Origin: Bigelowiella natans CCMP2755 | Taxonomy: Eukaryota > Cercozoa > Chlorarachniophyceae | Assembly (NCBI GenBank): GCA_000320545.1 | Contig: ADNK01000742.1 | Coordinates: forward strand, 5,001 to 67,500 | Direction: 5' to 3' | DNA length: 62,500 bases | Shown: positions 42,301 to 57,021 of the stretch, in pieces | Numbering within the stretch: position 1 is the stretch's first letter | How the letters are laid out: each line of letters starts with the position of its first letter | Program-made: the position numbers and the translations under genes | Notes under the pieces: model-generated | What the model was told of the DNA's origin: nothing | Database searches by the model: none | Seen by the model: only the letters and a program-made list of their open reading frames with translations

Positions 42301-45300
42301 TAAGATTGTGGGCCAACGGCGGCGCTCAATGAGATGTAGGCCGGAGATCTTGGAATCGAACGGCTTCATGTAGAAGGGATCAAATATTAAAGGTACCGAG
42401 TTCCTTTCTTCACCCCAAACAACTTCAAAAAGACATACCTGGCCGTCCTCGCCTGCTGTAACGACTAATGAGCCTTTCCACTTGGATTTAGGGCGAGGAT
42501 TAGAGATATGCATGTGGGTTACACTTCCCTCGTGCACTGGATAGTCGACCTCAATGTCGTCTAGTTCGGGCCATACCATAATCCCTTCCATGTTCCAAAA
42601 CCGAACACGGCCATCCGTTGCGCCAGATACGACATAGGATTGGTCATCAAGGCCGTGAACAAACCCGATACAGGAAACCGAGACCTTTGCATCCTCGCGT
42701 GTCTCTAGGTGGCCGGTCCACTGGGCAGAATTCCCTAAGGGAACATCCCAAGCGTGAATAGATCCATCGATGCTCGCGCCAACAACGTATCGCTTGTCCC
42801 GTGAAATTGCAACATCGTTCATGTGCTCTATCTTGGGCTTCGAAGGCTGTTTCTTTTTCTTTTTTGGCTTCTGTGGTTCTAGTGGGGAACCAGGGCCGAA
42901 GTCTAAGGTTTCTGATTTAAGCTTATCATCGAACAATATGTCTTCAATTATGTTTCCTTCGTTGTCCTTGGCATCGCCATCATCCTCAAATCTCACCTTA
43001 ATCCGATTCGTTTTGTCATTATCCAAGGTACTGCTTACATTGTCGTCGTTCAATATGTTTTCGACGGCCTTTTCATCCTCTTGATCAATACCACTACCCT
43101 TACTACGACTATTTTGCTTGGGAGGGGTGTGATCTTCGCCCAGCTCGTTTGGTTTCTCGGCAGGGGTTTGGAGAGGCTGTTTCTGCTCTTCTTCCGCTAT
43201 TGCTCCTAGTTCCTTCATCAAGACGGGTGTTTTGGAGTTCTCCGCGTATTCGATATCACTCACTCTCTTAATCTCCTCGTTGGCTGACTTCGTGACACTA
43301 TAATGAACAAGTCCGCCCCTTTTCTTTCCACCCCAACCGTCGATAGTCACGAAACCCTGTGACTTCTGGTCCGCGCTCGGGTTTAAGAATAGCAGAGGAG
43401 CTGTCCTGAACTTAGCCATGACTTTAGAATCTGACTGTTGGAGATATTCCCATATTCTTTTCCGCCTGCAATCGGAGACAAGGAAGGGTGAGATTCCTGT
43501 GCAATGGGCCTGTGAGACTCCTAGAATCTCCTCGAAACACGACTGACACATCTGCTGGATGCGACGAGCGAACTGTACTTTGTCTCTCATTGGCGTGTTA
43601 TCATCATCAATCCACGCATTCGCGAAGATAACGCCAAGATCAGAGAGGATCGGGGATTTCGATATCATATTCCGCACACTCATCTGAGCCCTGTCCATCG
43701 CTCTGCGGATGGAAATTTTGGCGAGGTTTTGGCGCTCTTCTAATGCCTTTAAGTTATCAATGTTGACAGTTGCTCCTGCCTTTTCAAATTTCTTTTCTTT
43801 GATGGATGTCAATCCGGCCCCGCCTACGTTGAGACTAACGGACTCACTCCCTATGCCTCTCTGAGACTCAGCACGCGATGACGATGACAATAATCGTTTC
43901 TTTTCGTCTTCCTCCTCATCATCATCATCGCCATCACCTCGGCCACCAACTTGAGCTCCGGGGCCGTGTTTAGTATCAGAAGTATTGATACTTAAAGGAT
44001 GTTGAATATCTTCTTCACTCATTTTGGAATCAGGTTCATTGGCATTTTCCTTTCCAGTACCATCATCTTTCTCGTCTTCTTTCCCCTGTGATTTAGTTGC
44101 TGGATCATCGACGACTTTCTTATCCGTGTCTCCTGTGAGGAAAACAGAGTTGAACATTGACCTCCATGATGAGCCTTCTTTTTCTCCCTCCTCTTTCTTC
44201 TGCTCATCCTTTGTTTCATCTTTCTTTTCCTCGATTTTCTCGCTCTCGTCTTTTCCTGCATTCACCTCGCCTTTGTTCGAGTCGTCTTCTTTGTTTTCCT
44301 TACCTTCTTCTTTCTCCTTTGGTTTAGCGGATAAATCATCGTCGCCTCCAGTGGAGGCGGAAGCAGGAGAATTCTCATTCTCGCCTTTGTTCGAGTCGTC
44401 TTCTTCGGTGATATTCTTACTTTCCTTACCGTCCTCCTTGTCCACAGAAATCCCATTTTCGCTCTTTTCTCTGTCCTCCTTTGATTCGCCATCCATATTT
44501 TTATCGCCGCCATCGTCGGTTGACTTGCTTTCTTTCGCATTGTCCTTTTTCTCCTCCTCTTCTTTCCTGTCGTGACTCGTAGTCTTGTCGGTTATTTCTC
44601 CTTCCGAACTCACTTTTCCCTCTTTATCTTCTTCTCTTTTGTCCTCTGATATCTCCTCATTTTTCTCTGGGATCGTTGGGGGAGGTCGCTTTTTGGTAGT
44701 TTGTGAGAGGGAAGATGTTGCTATCATGGGCTTTGACGCCTTCGACATCTCTGGATGCTTCTTAAAGTCGTCCAAATTTATACCGGGACTACTTATGGCC
44801 GTGTTAGATATGTAATTCTTTGTCTTTTTCTTTGTAAAGCGCGGGGCGCTTGGCTCCGAATCCTCATCGCACCAGTCAACGCAGCAGCAACATTCCCCTC
44901 TATGTCCATCAATGTCCCTCTCTTTTGAGCAGCATCCGCCAGGTTCGCAGTGCTCCTTCTTGCAAACTAGAGCCATCCATACGTTGGCTTGTGAGAATTT
45001 TCTTCTCTCAAGAGCCCACATGTGCTGACAGTACTTGAATCGGAGGATCGTTTTGATGACAGGAACGGTGTCATGCAATTCGTCCCACACGGAGATGAAA
45101 ATGTAGGAACCGGTTGCAGTAATCGTCAGAATCACAGCAAAAGCAATGACTGTAGCAAGCTCCCCGTCTATCGGAAGCTCTTCTGTCAAAAACACTGTAC
45201 CTATAAAAAGCACGACGATATGGTTCCAAAGTGCAGCGGACTCGATCTCGTTGAGTTCCGACTCCACAAACGGGTTGAAGTAGAATTGCGCAAAAGTTGC

Positions 45301-48300
45301 GAAACAGAAGACCAGAAAGGCGCCTGTGACTTGCACGAATTTGGTATCCTCGAGAGAGAATAGCACGCGGAACAATTCGAGCATGAATTTGCGGAACAAT
45401 ACAGCGAACTCCCAGTACCAAAACTGGTTTGCATATTTTAAATATATGTAGCCATACTTGGACTTGTTGTCAGGGTGATACAACCCTTTCTCTCCGAGCA
45501 CGCCGTCGCCATACACCATCGCGATGAGAAAACCCGGGATCCCAAGACCCCAAATTATCAGAAATATCAGTGAAAATGTGACTAGAGTCCAATGCTGCCC
45601 CTCCCAGCATACAATCTCTTGGTCCGCCTGGAGAAACTCTTTATTGCCCACGGCTTTGATGCATACAAAGATCTCTAGGGCGCCACCAACGAGCACGAGA
45701 TGCGAGAAGAGAAGACACATACAAAGAGCATTGATCACCATGAACCAGGAGGCCTGGATCTTTGCCCGAATTTTGTCCTGCGTCTCATCGCTATCATCAT
45801 CAACACCATCCACGCGTTGCTTCTCGAACATCTCTAAGATCTGGTTGCTCAGGTTTTTGAAGAGCTCTGAATCCTTGTCCTTGGTCAAAATGAAGTTGTT
45901 GGCCATGAACTTGTGGAACTGTGGCGAGTACATCCACATGATCCCGCCGCTATGCGTCTTTAGAGCTAGTTTCTTCCACTTCTCAATCTGCTGGGCCTGG
46001 TGTTCCTCCTCCATTTCAAGTCGCACCTCCGCTTTACTTTTTATGATGGTAAAATCATCGGCGGCGACCTCCGTGTCTTTCTTCTCCTGATCAAACATCC
46101 TCCGTTGCTCTTCTTGTGTAGCGGCGCGGCCTTGAACATATAGGTCCTCATCCATTTGGCACTCCAGAAAAGCTAACCACTGAGATTCATCATGGCCAAT
46201 GTGGATATCCTGATTCAGCTTCACATAAGCACGGTCGAACGCGCTGAGGCCCTTCTTCCGATAACCAACCTTTTCTGTGTCTTTCTGATCGTCCTGGTCA
46301 AAATGCTTTGGAGGTGCGAAAATCTCTAGGATTCCTTTGCACAACATGCAGGCGCCGCGGTAGGTCTGCTGAACAAACTTCACAATGCAGATGAACGTGA
46401 ATAAAAATGCCACGAAAATCATCATGAAGAATATCCTTGGAATTGAGATGAAAGTCCGTAATACGTTGCCTACCAAACAAAACAGGGAAGAAAATGAAGA
46501 CTGATTCAACTTTCCTAATGGTACAAACACAACTCCCATACCAACCACCACAGCCGCACAAAATACTACGATTGATTGATGCTCAATTAGTTGTCGGCAT
46601 TTACCAGCGTAGAAGAGCCAGACAGAATCAAGGCACTTCTCCCACCACTTCTGTTCCTTCTTGACTTTGATGTCCCTCGTCAACTTGTTCTGGCGCCAAA
46701 TCTTACAGTGACCGTCACACCAAATAATCCCGAAGATTCCCATTAGTACCGCAATGAGCACCAATGGCGTCAACTGCAGCAAGAGAAAGGACCACAGGTA
46801 CGGTATATCGACTTGGCATTCGGGCTGGGCAAAATCGATGTTGATCGAGATGAAATTGAGAGAATTGTAGAAATTCACCACTGCGGGAGGCCATGTGATC
46901 GAAAAGTGGTTGAAGGACGCCGAAGCGGATATGAAATTCATCCATATACGTGTTGACCCAAGGCCCTTCAGATAAGGCGCGAACAGATAGAATCCGTACA
47001 GGAAAGCAATTGCGAGAATTCCTGCGAATACTAGCAGAGATATGTCGGTCGGAGGGCACTGCGCACATAGGGCTCCTGTATATTATAGTTGAAACATATC
47101 AATCACCGTCAGCTTATCAGAGACGATGTTGGAATTCAATATTCAGTGTTATGTGTTACTTATGTACCGTCGCGAAAGTGGTTTTTGGCACATTTAGCGC
47201 ACTTGCTGCCCGTGTACTTGGAGCTGCACCAGTTATTCACATCGATTCCTCCTTGACAGGCCTCCTCAGGAGAGCACTCGTAGAAGATCTGGCTGTCACC
47301 ATCCTCAAGACGATAGTAGCCAGTACCTGGATAAGGAACTACGGGGATCCCTTGGTAGTTGCTACCAGGGCAAATGGCTCCAGCCGGGCAAGCAGTGCAG
47401 CATGGATTCGTATAGGGCACCCCGTTCAAACTGCACGTTTTGGTCGAGTCGAAGTAGGCCTGAGGGGAGCATGTACAGTTCTCGATGGCAACCGCCCGCG
47501 TCAAAAGAGTCGCGGGGTCAGGATTGAGCTGGTCATTTAGCGAGGAGGCTGCTAGAGCAGCCCATGGATACTCCTCTTGCGTGGTGGAAAGCTCAGGGCA
47601 GGTTTTGCATGCAGCCTGACCGGTCTCATCCTGATACAGGCCTGCTTGACAATCTGAGCACACACGCGTACCCGCTGTTGCACTAAAGGTGCCCAAGGGG
47701 CACGGCTGGCACGTCAGGTAGTAGTAACTTGCATATTGGCCGGCGGGACATGCCTCCGACTGGATTGTGAAAGAGGATTCTGCAGAGTTTTGATCCGAGA
47801 AGTAGTTGGTCACTACGTTGGTGGTCTCGCCGTTAAATGTGACGTAAACCTGGTAGGTGTACCCCGTAGGCCTTGCTGGTGCAGGGCAGATCATCTCCGT
47901 CTGTGAGACGATAATTGCCGACGTACGTGCCATTAACTGATAGCAAGTAACGGAACCGTCTATGCAATTATCCTGTCCGCTTTCAAGTACGGTCACACCT
48001 GAAGTGGTGTACGTTCCGACCACTAAGCTGCGGTCAAGCACAGCTGTTCCAATCGTTGTTCCAGAATCTGCAGGATCTTCGGATTTGAACGCGAAGAGGC
48101 AGTAGGCAAGGGATGTGGTTGTATAATACGTGAAGAAATTTTGTCCCGTGAGGGTTACGTTCATATCGCCAGCCTCTGGAGTCCGCGTCTCTGCACCATC
48201 AAGAGTTATGGTCGAGATGTACGGCCTGGCGTGCACGCCAAAGACAAACGTCCCGTCGGAGGCAAAATTTTCGCCGTCAAGAGAGATCTGAAAGTATACT

Positions 48301-49707
48301 AAGCGGTTGGCAGTTCCGTTGAGATAGTATGGCGGAGTTGTACAAACGGCGCCTTGGTCATCACATGTCGGTGCGTCGTTGCATGTGCAGGTGAAGTACA
48401 CTGTCGGGCCTTCCCCCGCCACACGGGGAGCGAGTCTGATAATGGGAGATATTCCGTAAAGACTCGACGCGGAAATTGTAACCTGGGTGTTGCCCCACTC
48501 AGGCTGCACCTCGGGAGAGATAGACAGCTGCGAAAAGACGCCATATACGCTTAGCGTGGCCGGGTTAGGGGAGTACTGCTGTCCGTTCATTGCAACTTCT
48601 ATCTTGATAACATCGCCCGATGTAATGGTAGAGCTTGTAAGAGTTGGTGCGTCAATTTCGATGTTCCATTCTTCACCACAAACCGTGCCACTGCAGAGAG
48701 AAGCCCGTGGTACGATGTATTCCACGTCAATGTTGTTCCAGGGGTAGTTGGTGGAGAGAATGTTCGTGGTGGAGGATTTGTACGTCTTGACGCATGCTGC
48801 GGACATAGTTTGTCGGTACCCGAAGGCACCTGTTCCAGAATAAGGCACTGTATTGGTTACTCGGAATTGCAACACCAAGCTGTGACTTGACGTAAGAATG
48901 GTAGAGACATCGATTGGCGTAGAGAGAGTGAACTCGTTCCATCCTGTCGTGAATACGTGACCCGGGGAGGAGAAGACAACCTGAAAGACGGTTGGATCCT
49001 GGTAGGTAATTTTGCGCGCCGTCGTAGAGTACGATGTGATCACGCTTCCTGTCTGGGTCAGGTAACCGATTTCGAATGTAGTTGGAGCGGTTTCTGGCAC
49101 TCGGTCCACGTAGATCTTGAGCTTGGTAACCGAGGAATATATGCACTGAGTGCTCGCCGTGGAGGCACAAAAGCCACGCGAAAGAAGCTCAGTGTACGAG
49201 TATGTCGCGTGAAAGATCACGTCTTCAAGTCCTCCCAGGGGATAACCTTGTCCAATATAGAGAGTATCAACGATCGCGTTATCACTGTACATCTCGGACA
49301 CTGACGTGGACGTTCCAACCACGGTCTGCTCAAAGGTTTTCACTCCCGCATTGTCCGAGTACCGCACCGTTATCTGTGACGAGTCGAAGAGATTGGCTCC
49401 GCTCAGCTTGTACCGCACCTGGGCCGCTCCCACGCTCTGAATTTGCGGGATGGCCGTCACCGAGGACACGAGACTGCTGGGCTCATTGTAAAAATAAAAC
49501 TGCTCAGTAGTAACTGTTGCCGCCCCGCAAATATGGATCGTCCGATAGCTGCTCACCGTCACGGGAGGAGTTGTGCAGAGAATCGTTGTACTACGAAACG
49601 ATACAATATGAAGAGCACAAAGATGAAGAAAATTCAGAAGAAGAAGATAACGATAACAATAACAAACACTATTCCAACTTCTTTCTATCACTTAATGCAT
49701 ATTAAAC

Positions 49708-49748
<41 letters not shown>

Positions 49749-50402
49749 CACATTGCTCTCGATACTTTTACCTGTTGACTAATGTCGCTGCCGTAGAGGC
49801 GTTTCCTTGTGAGCCCCCAAAAAGACACGTCAAGACGTTCGCATTGGTAAAGTTGGTGCCATACACTTGGACGTTTGTCCCGCCGGTAACCGGGCCCGAG
49901 GAAGGGTAGAATCCGGTTACCGTGATACCGAGGCCACGCGAAGCAGGTGCTATTCTCACGTGCAGTTCATCAATAGCGAATGTCCCAAGATTATTGCTAC
50001 CATCATCGGCCTGGTAAAAGCGAAATTTGGTGTAGGATCCCTGAGCAAGGGATGGGACGGCGGTCGACACGTAAGTCCAGACAAACGTAGCTCCAGTAGA
50101 ACCCAGGGTGTAGAAGGTCGTCCAAGTCACATCATCATGCGTATACTGTAGCTCAACGTACTTTGTCGCACCGATTGGACCGCTACACAACGCCTCACCC
50201 CCGTATCTGAAGTAGAAATCAATGCTGCCGCCGAGGGTTGTATCGAGCGTCTCTGTTGCTAGAATTCGGTCCCCGCTGTTTGGTGTGTTGAACGAATGAG
50301 CGCAACATGATGGTGATGGCCATGTGGGGTGATTTCGACAGCAGTAAAATTCAATGTAATAACATAGTAACCTCCCCCTCCCACCCCCCCACGCATACAC
50401 AC

Positions 50403-50441
<39 letters not shown>

Positions 50442-53400
50442 TGATATATACTGTATGTACTATATCGAAATATTTGCTATTGGAGAAGCCCTACCTATTC
50501 GAAAATTCGAGCGATTGAGTGGATCCGGATGGCGCTGACGCGGACGCCGAGGTAATGCAAGTCGTACCCAAAGAACCCGTGTTGGTTTGAAACTGGTAGC
50601 TCCTCACAGTAGTCTGAAAGTCGTCTGATATTACCTTGCAAGTCTCAATCGTGGTCACCGTGAAATTAGCGCTTCCTGGAGCTGCAGCGTACTGCTGACC
50701 GTTGAGCGATACCTCGATCGACAGAGCCCCAGATGCTACTTGTTGTCCGGAACTGAGAAGGACCGGCAGCACAAACTGGAATTTAGTGTACGTCGTTGTA
50801 GTAGATGCTGCAGCGGTAACGCTAAGGCTATAGTCGTACTCGATTGTTGGTGAGGCAATTGTAGAAGAAGAAGCAGTGGTTACATCAGCGGGTCGTGCGG
50901 AGAGGGAGTTTGTGTCGCCGATATTAGTAGCTTCAGCGTACCTAAATTCCGTCTCCGAAAGAGCAAATCGAACGTAGATCACTGACTGATTAATGTAGCT
51001 AGTCCAAATTGTGATGGTCGTTTCTTCATCAGGATATGCGGACGTTGGGGACACCTGTTGGACGCTCGGGGCCGAATACGTCTGCAGCGATACGGCTCCT
51101 TGCGAGTTGTACTGCTGCCCGTTCAGCGCGACCTCGATCGTGAACGAAGTCGAGTTGGTTGTGTTGTCTCCAAGTGCGCTAGGAGTTTCGGATAGAATGA
51201 GTTCCATCTCCTTTGACTCAGGGCCCAAGCTGACTTCAACGTCGGAGCTCGACGAAGAAATAGCTGCTTGCGCATGGATATAGTCGAATTCACCTCCCGC
51301 ATTAATAGAACCAATGAAAACGTAATAGTTGGCAGCACCGATAACAGCAGTTGATAGAGGACCACAGGTATCGCTGGAATCCAGGCCCGTTCCAGTGATC
51401 GTCATGCCGAAGCTCGAATTGACGTAGATCGAGAATCTGTCGACGTTGAGGCTGCACGACACGCAGCTTGGACCAACGCAAAGTTGCGTATTGTTCACGT
51501 ACAGCATACCCGAGGCACCAGCGGTCGGGCGTGTAGTTCCGCGAGTGGAGCTCAAATAGACAAACTGCTGCGCCCCAGCTGTGCGGATGATACGGAAGTC
51601 AATTATGGTGTTCGCCAGGAACTCAAAGTTGCTCCGAGTTGCGACACGCGTTGAGCTCAAAGCGTATCCGAATCGGAGGCGGCTGTTTGTGTACGATATT
51701 TCGGACACGCTTACGTTCTCTGGCTGCACATACGACCAGAAGGTATAGTTCTCGGCAGAAAGCTCATCAAAGATTGCAAACGCGTGTTCAGGACCGAAGG
51801 AGTTTGTCAGGTTGCCATCTCCATAGTACAAGTGGTAGAAACTCGTCGCCGAAGCTGAGATAGAGGCTCGAAACCACAGCCTCGTGTTCTCTGTGTTGCA
51901 GCTGCTTTCTTCCAAGTACAGCGGATACTCTTTGAGCGAGTTAAATTCTGCAGAGAAAAGTTTAATATCGGAACAGTCGGCTTTGAGCTGCCCTGCTGAG
52001 ATCCAAGCCTTCGAGCTGAACACAATCGCGACCGGGTGGTCAACGACCGCCACGGTCAATGCATTCGTGACGTTCACATTGCGCTTGTACTGTGGCGAAT
52101 GTGTGTTGTTTGAAACGAAGCCTCCCATTCGTACACTCACTTCCTGGACTCCATTCAGGGCGGTGTCCGTCATATTCCTGCCAAAGACAGCGAGTTCAAG
52201 TTGCGCACCGCTTTGTGAGGCGACGGAAGAGTCGGCAAGGGCAGTTGATGGGTATAACGCCAACACTGTTGGCGTCTCATAGTACGTGTAATCCATAGCT
52301 GAAGCCGTGTAAATGATCTCTTGATTAAAGGATGTGTCCATTGTAACATTGGCAGTCTCCTCCCGCTTTGCGGTTAGAGTTTCGTTGAGACTGGGCGAGG
52401 AGCAAAGCAACTCACTCGCACTAACGTAGACGCAGGAAGGCGATGCTAGAGGGCCAACCATACCTTTAATTCCACGCGTGGGGAAGAATCCACTCCCAAT
52501 GACACGGAAGCTTGTGTTCCCTGGATGGAATAATATCATTGAATTCAGCATTTGACGCAACTGTAGGAAATCTATGTGGCAAAAATTGCGTATATTTTCT
52601 AGTAGGGGCTCTAGCCCTCCTCCCGACGAGGAATAGATGCGATGTAACAAAAAGAAAAATATGGAGATACAACGGAGAAATTCCGCCCATTTTCATCGAC
52701 ATAAACTAGAGAAGTTCTTTAATTCAATTTTATTGTGCTGCAGCATTGTTATCTATTGCAAACGATCGACCAACCTGTATCAGGCCCACTGTGTGGAATC
52801 AGCTCCGTTACTACTGGAAAGTCGTAGTACTGAAACGGGGTCGTGGCGGGAGAATACTGCTGAGCATTCAACGAGACGCTAAGAGAAATATTAGCTTCCA
52901 CCGAAAAGCTGGATGTATTGAATGTAATCGCAGTTGAATTTAGAAGAGTTGCAGTGGTTGTCGCTTGGTTGGAGCTCCCATCCGCGAGGACGCTGTAAAG
53001 ACTAGCCCCAGAGAGATTTTGGAACCCTATTTTTTTTTAATGACAACGTAATGTATATATAGCCCGTCAGTGAATAATAGATCTATCTACCAATCGGTCA
53101 GTCAGTCAGTCAATCAGGTAAAGCAGGCGTGCAAGCACTTACTATTAACAATCAATCAACATTCTTTTTTGGCTACAGAGAGAGAGAGAAAAAGTATGTA
53201 GTGTGAGTGGGTAAATACCGCTCCCATGAAGTGTAACCGTCATGCCTCCTCGTATGGGTCCATATGGATCGACAAGAGCTTCTATTTGAGGATGAGAGTA
53301 GCGATGGAAACTGGGAAGAGGAGAAAGGGAGGGGGAGGAAAGAAGACCGAAATCAGGACGTAAATGCATATGATAACGCGCAACATCTCTTCATACCCCC

Positions 53401-53559
53401 CTCTCCTCCTTCAAAATAGAAATTACAGCATAAATGCATCGACTCATGGACGCACGAATGCACGGATGCACACACATGCTGGCACACATACACGTATGTC
53501 CAATCGTGTGTGCATGCGCAAGTGTTTATCCTATGAGCCAATGGTTACTACAACAACCA

Positions 53560-53611
<52 letters not shown>

Positions 53612-56600
53612 ATCTACGATGTAGCTTGCTGGCCATTGAGCAGCACCTGTGGGTACTGGATGCTAGGCGTACATACAGTCTCGTTGTAGCAGGTAATCGA
53701 CACGCTTTCGTCCACCGGTGTTCTGCAGGTAATTGTCCCGTTGGCGAATGTTCCGTTCACCAGTGAGCTACCGAACATAACCTTGATTTGGTCGCCATAG
53801 TAGCTGAAGTTGCTTCCCGAAACTGTCAGGAGAGTATCACCAGCAAATGGACCGAGAGGCGGATCTGTTTGCGTCACATTCGGCAGCCAGTAATACTGGA
53901 AGTGAATCGAGCCATTGTAGAAAATCTTTTGGTTTCGGGAAAGGTCCTCGATCGATACGGTAACTAGCACACTCCCTGCTGTAAGATTGGTGGCAGGAGG
54001 AGAGACACACAGGATATGATCGCTTTCGTATCGGCAGCTGAGAGCGTCTATGTCGCCAAACTTTGCGCTGACATCCGCGGTCTGTCGGTAGGTGCCATAG
54101 ATCTTCACAGATGTGTTGCCTGAGATAGGCCCGGAGAGGGGTGCTTGTTGGCTGACCACAACCTGCGGATAGTACTCAAACTGCGTAGGAGAGAGTTGGA
54201 CAAAGTTCTGAGCATCGAGAGCGAGAGCCACAGTAACATTGCTTGCTCCCCCTGCCGAGGCTGGAGCCTCGCAGAAGACGCGAAGCTCCTCGCTTCCTGC
54301 TGCCGGTTCCAGCAACGTAGCCGTCACAGTCTCGTCACCGAGTTTGCAGCGAAGGTAATTCGGATGGGTGGGGCGGGTGAGGTTGAGGATGCCAGTCCCA
54401 CTTATGGTTAGCTGTGTACCTCCCAGTACTGGCCCAAATTCAGGCACGATCGATGTCACCTCCGGCTGCCGATACGCAGTAAAGTTAACCTGGGTCTGTC
54501 CGAACTGCTGCCCGTTTAACTTCACATGCACATCTCCAGAGCTGACATTGTGAGGGGTGGTAGCGCGAATCTTGACCTGACTGCCATCCGTGAACGTCTC
54601 TACATGAACTGCGCTATCGACTCCGAAATAAACCGAAATGGGATCTCCAGTGACCACAAAGCCCTCCCCAGAGACTGTGACTACGGTGGAGCCGTTGATA
54701 GGCCCAAAAGGCGGATCAAGATACGTCACGTTTGGAGTAGAGTAGTAACGAAATCCGACGGAAGTATTGGAGACGAAAGTTATGATAGCATTATCGGTAG
54801 GGTCATCTATAGAGAGCCCAAGGAATGTAGCGCTATCTATACCCTCTGGTGTGTTGCAGACCACATTAGCAGTACTGAGGTACGTGCAATTTACGATACT
54901 GCCAGAAAAGTTGGCCCTTACCCAGCCGGTATTGAAGAAGTAACCGGAGATTGTCACGCTCGTGTTACCTGTGACAGGTCCCGAGATCGGGCTTATCGCG
55001 AAGATACGGGGCTCATCATAGAATTCAAACGAAGGCGAGAAATTGTCTGGGGAGTATTGCTGACCGTTGAGGCTTATGTTGAACTTCGTCGCTAGTGGCG
55101 TGTCGTCGGATGGAAACGCGTTTGTTACTGCATCTGTAGTGCACTCTATCGTACCATCCGCTAGATAGGTTCCAAGGACGAAATCCGAAGCCGTGTTGCC
55201 ATACTCACACCGAATGTTCGTGCTCCCATTCGCGAACGCTCCCTGTGAATCGGTGAGCACAATACGAGTCGAGCCATGAAATGGCGCGAAAGCTGGCGAT
55301 GCACTGTAGCTCCTGTAGTCATAGTAAAGGAACTGCACTGCATCGTTTGTAAATTGCTGTCCGTTGAGGGAGATCTCGAGCGTGGCAGAGCCTTGCTGAG
55401 AAAATAGAGGCGTTGTCGCGATTATACTGCCATTCGCGACTGAGACACCAGTATCAACAATGGTCGAATTAAGCCTGATCTTGAGTGTATCGCCATAGTC
55501 AAAGAAGCCTATCCCCGATATCGTCACCAGGGTGTTTCCCACTGTGGGGCCAAGGAAGGGCTCCACAGCCAGCATATTGGTCGAGTAGTACGTAAAATCT
55601 TGATTTGCTGTAAAGAGCGGTCCACGAGTCTCCGTAGGATCGATCCCGACGCGCATCGTAGATAATCCCGCTCCGTTGGCAGCTGCAGGCGACACGCAGT
55701 TCATATACGTAATCCAGCACTCACAGGCGCCATCAGTGAAGCTCGCGAAATTTGGGTTGAGAGTGAAAAGGGAGCTGTCGCACGTCATAGAGGTGTTGGC
55801 TCGCTCCCATCGAGAATACACACCGTTTTTCCCATAACGTACGCGTCCCTCTGGACAGACACAGCTCTCTCCTGAGTCGGCACAATGGCTTGGCCCTGAT
55901 TCTGTGAAGTTTGAGCATGTGGCCTGCGTCGTATTGCTGCCCTCTCCGAACTGTGCCACCTGACTTGAGGTATTGTACAATCCCGCAGTAACACGGATAT
56001 TAGTCGCACCGGAGATAGGGCCCGACTTGGGCTCAATCGAGTACATCTGAATTTCAGGGTAGATTGTGACGTTGAGATCTGGTGTTGCATGGAACTGCTG
56101 CCCATTCAGAGTGAGTTTTAATGAGATGTCGTCCTCAATGTGTTGCGTGAAGTTGAATCGGATCTCAGTGTCCGAGATCAATTCTCCCGTGTAGTTTGTC
56201 GCTGAAGTTTCCCATGTCTGGTAATCAGTGGCCACAGCCACTAATGCAGCGCCGACTTTGTTATTCGAAGAATCAGTGATTTCGAAACCAGATCCACGAA
56301 TCGTCAGCTGCGTGTCACCCCTCACTGGGACCAAGCTTGGGGAGATTTGTGTGAAGGAAGGGTCGTTATAGCCTTGGAACAAAATTCCGTTTGCAGTTGC
56401 CTGTTGCCCGTTGAGAAGCACTTCAATAGTGTATTCCCCCGTACTGAGAGTGGGGGTTGTAATCGAGACGGTGCTTGAGTCTTCAACATTCCCGTCTATG
56501 AGTGTCGTTGTGCCGCCACTCGTGAGAGCAACTTTACACTGGTCTGGCACAGATGCAAAACCATTTCCAGAGATTACGATGTTCGTGCTCCCTGATACTG

Positions 56601-56984
56601 GTCCGAGAGGCGGAGACAGCACGGATACGTTAGGGGCAGCGTACGCCTGGAATTGAACACCACTTGAGGAGTACACCGCATTCGTGGTGAGTATAGAAGT
56701 GTCATCGTTTGAGATCTCAAGGGCTCCGGTTGAGACACCTTCTGGTGAAACACAAAGTACTTGTGTGCACACGGGAGCTGCGGCGTCGGCTGACGATCCA
56801 GGATCAGTACAACTAGAAGCCAAAAGAGAGCAGTTACTGGATGAGAGAGAATTGAACGTTCCCAAGGCGATGCCCGTATTGTAGAAAGTACCTGCAAGAT
56901 AGTTGGTTGGATTTGCATATTTAGCAGCACGCGAGGTCGATTGATTTGGTTGGGAAAATTCAACTTCACACATGCATCCCGAAG

Positions 56985-57021
<37 letters not shown>

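Larger units (their letters stand above)
49711..57018. repeat. Microsatellites in the giant gene's introns
   Basis: (TA)n at 49,711-49,744 and 50,405-50,440, (CTG)n at 53,575-53,610, (CA)n at 56,985-57,018. All lie in introns. The CTG run on the plus strand starts a few bases inside the intron after exon 3. Confidence 0.88.

Noticed and set aside
44024-44575. 183-residue plus-strand Ser-rich ORF
   Set aside because: Antisense of the Lys/Glu-rich cytoplasmic tail in exon 9.
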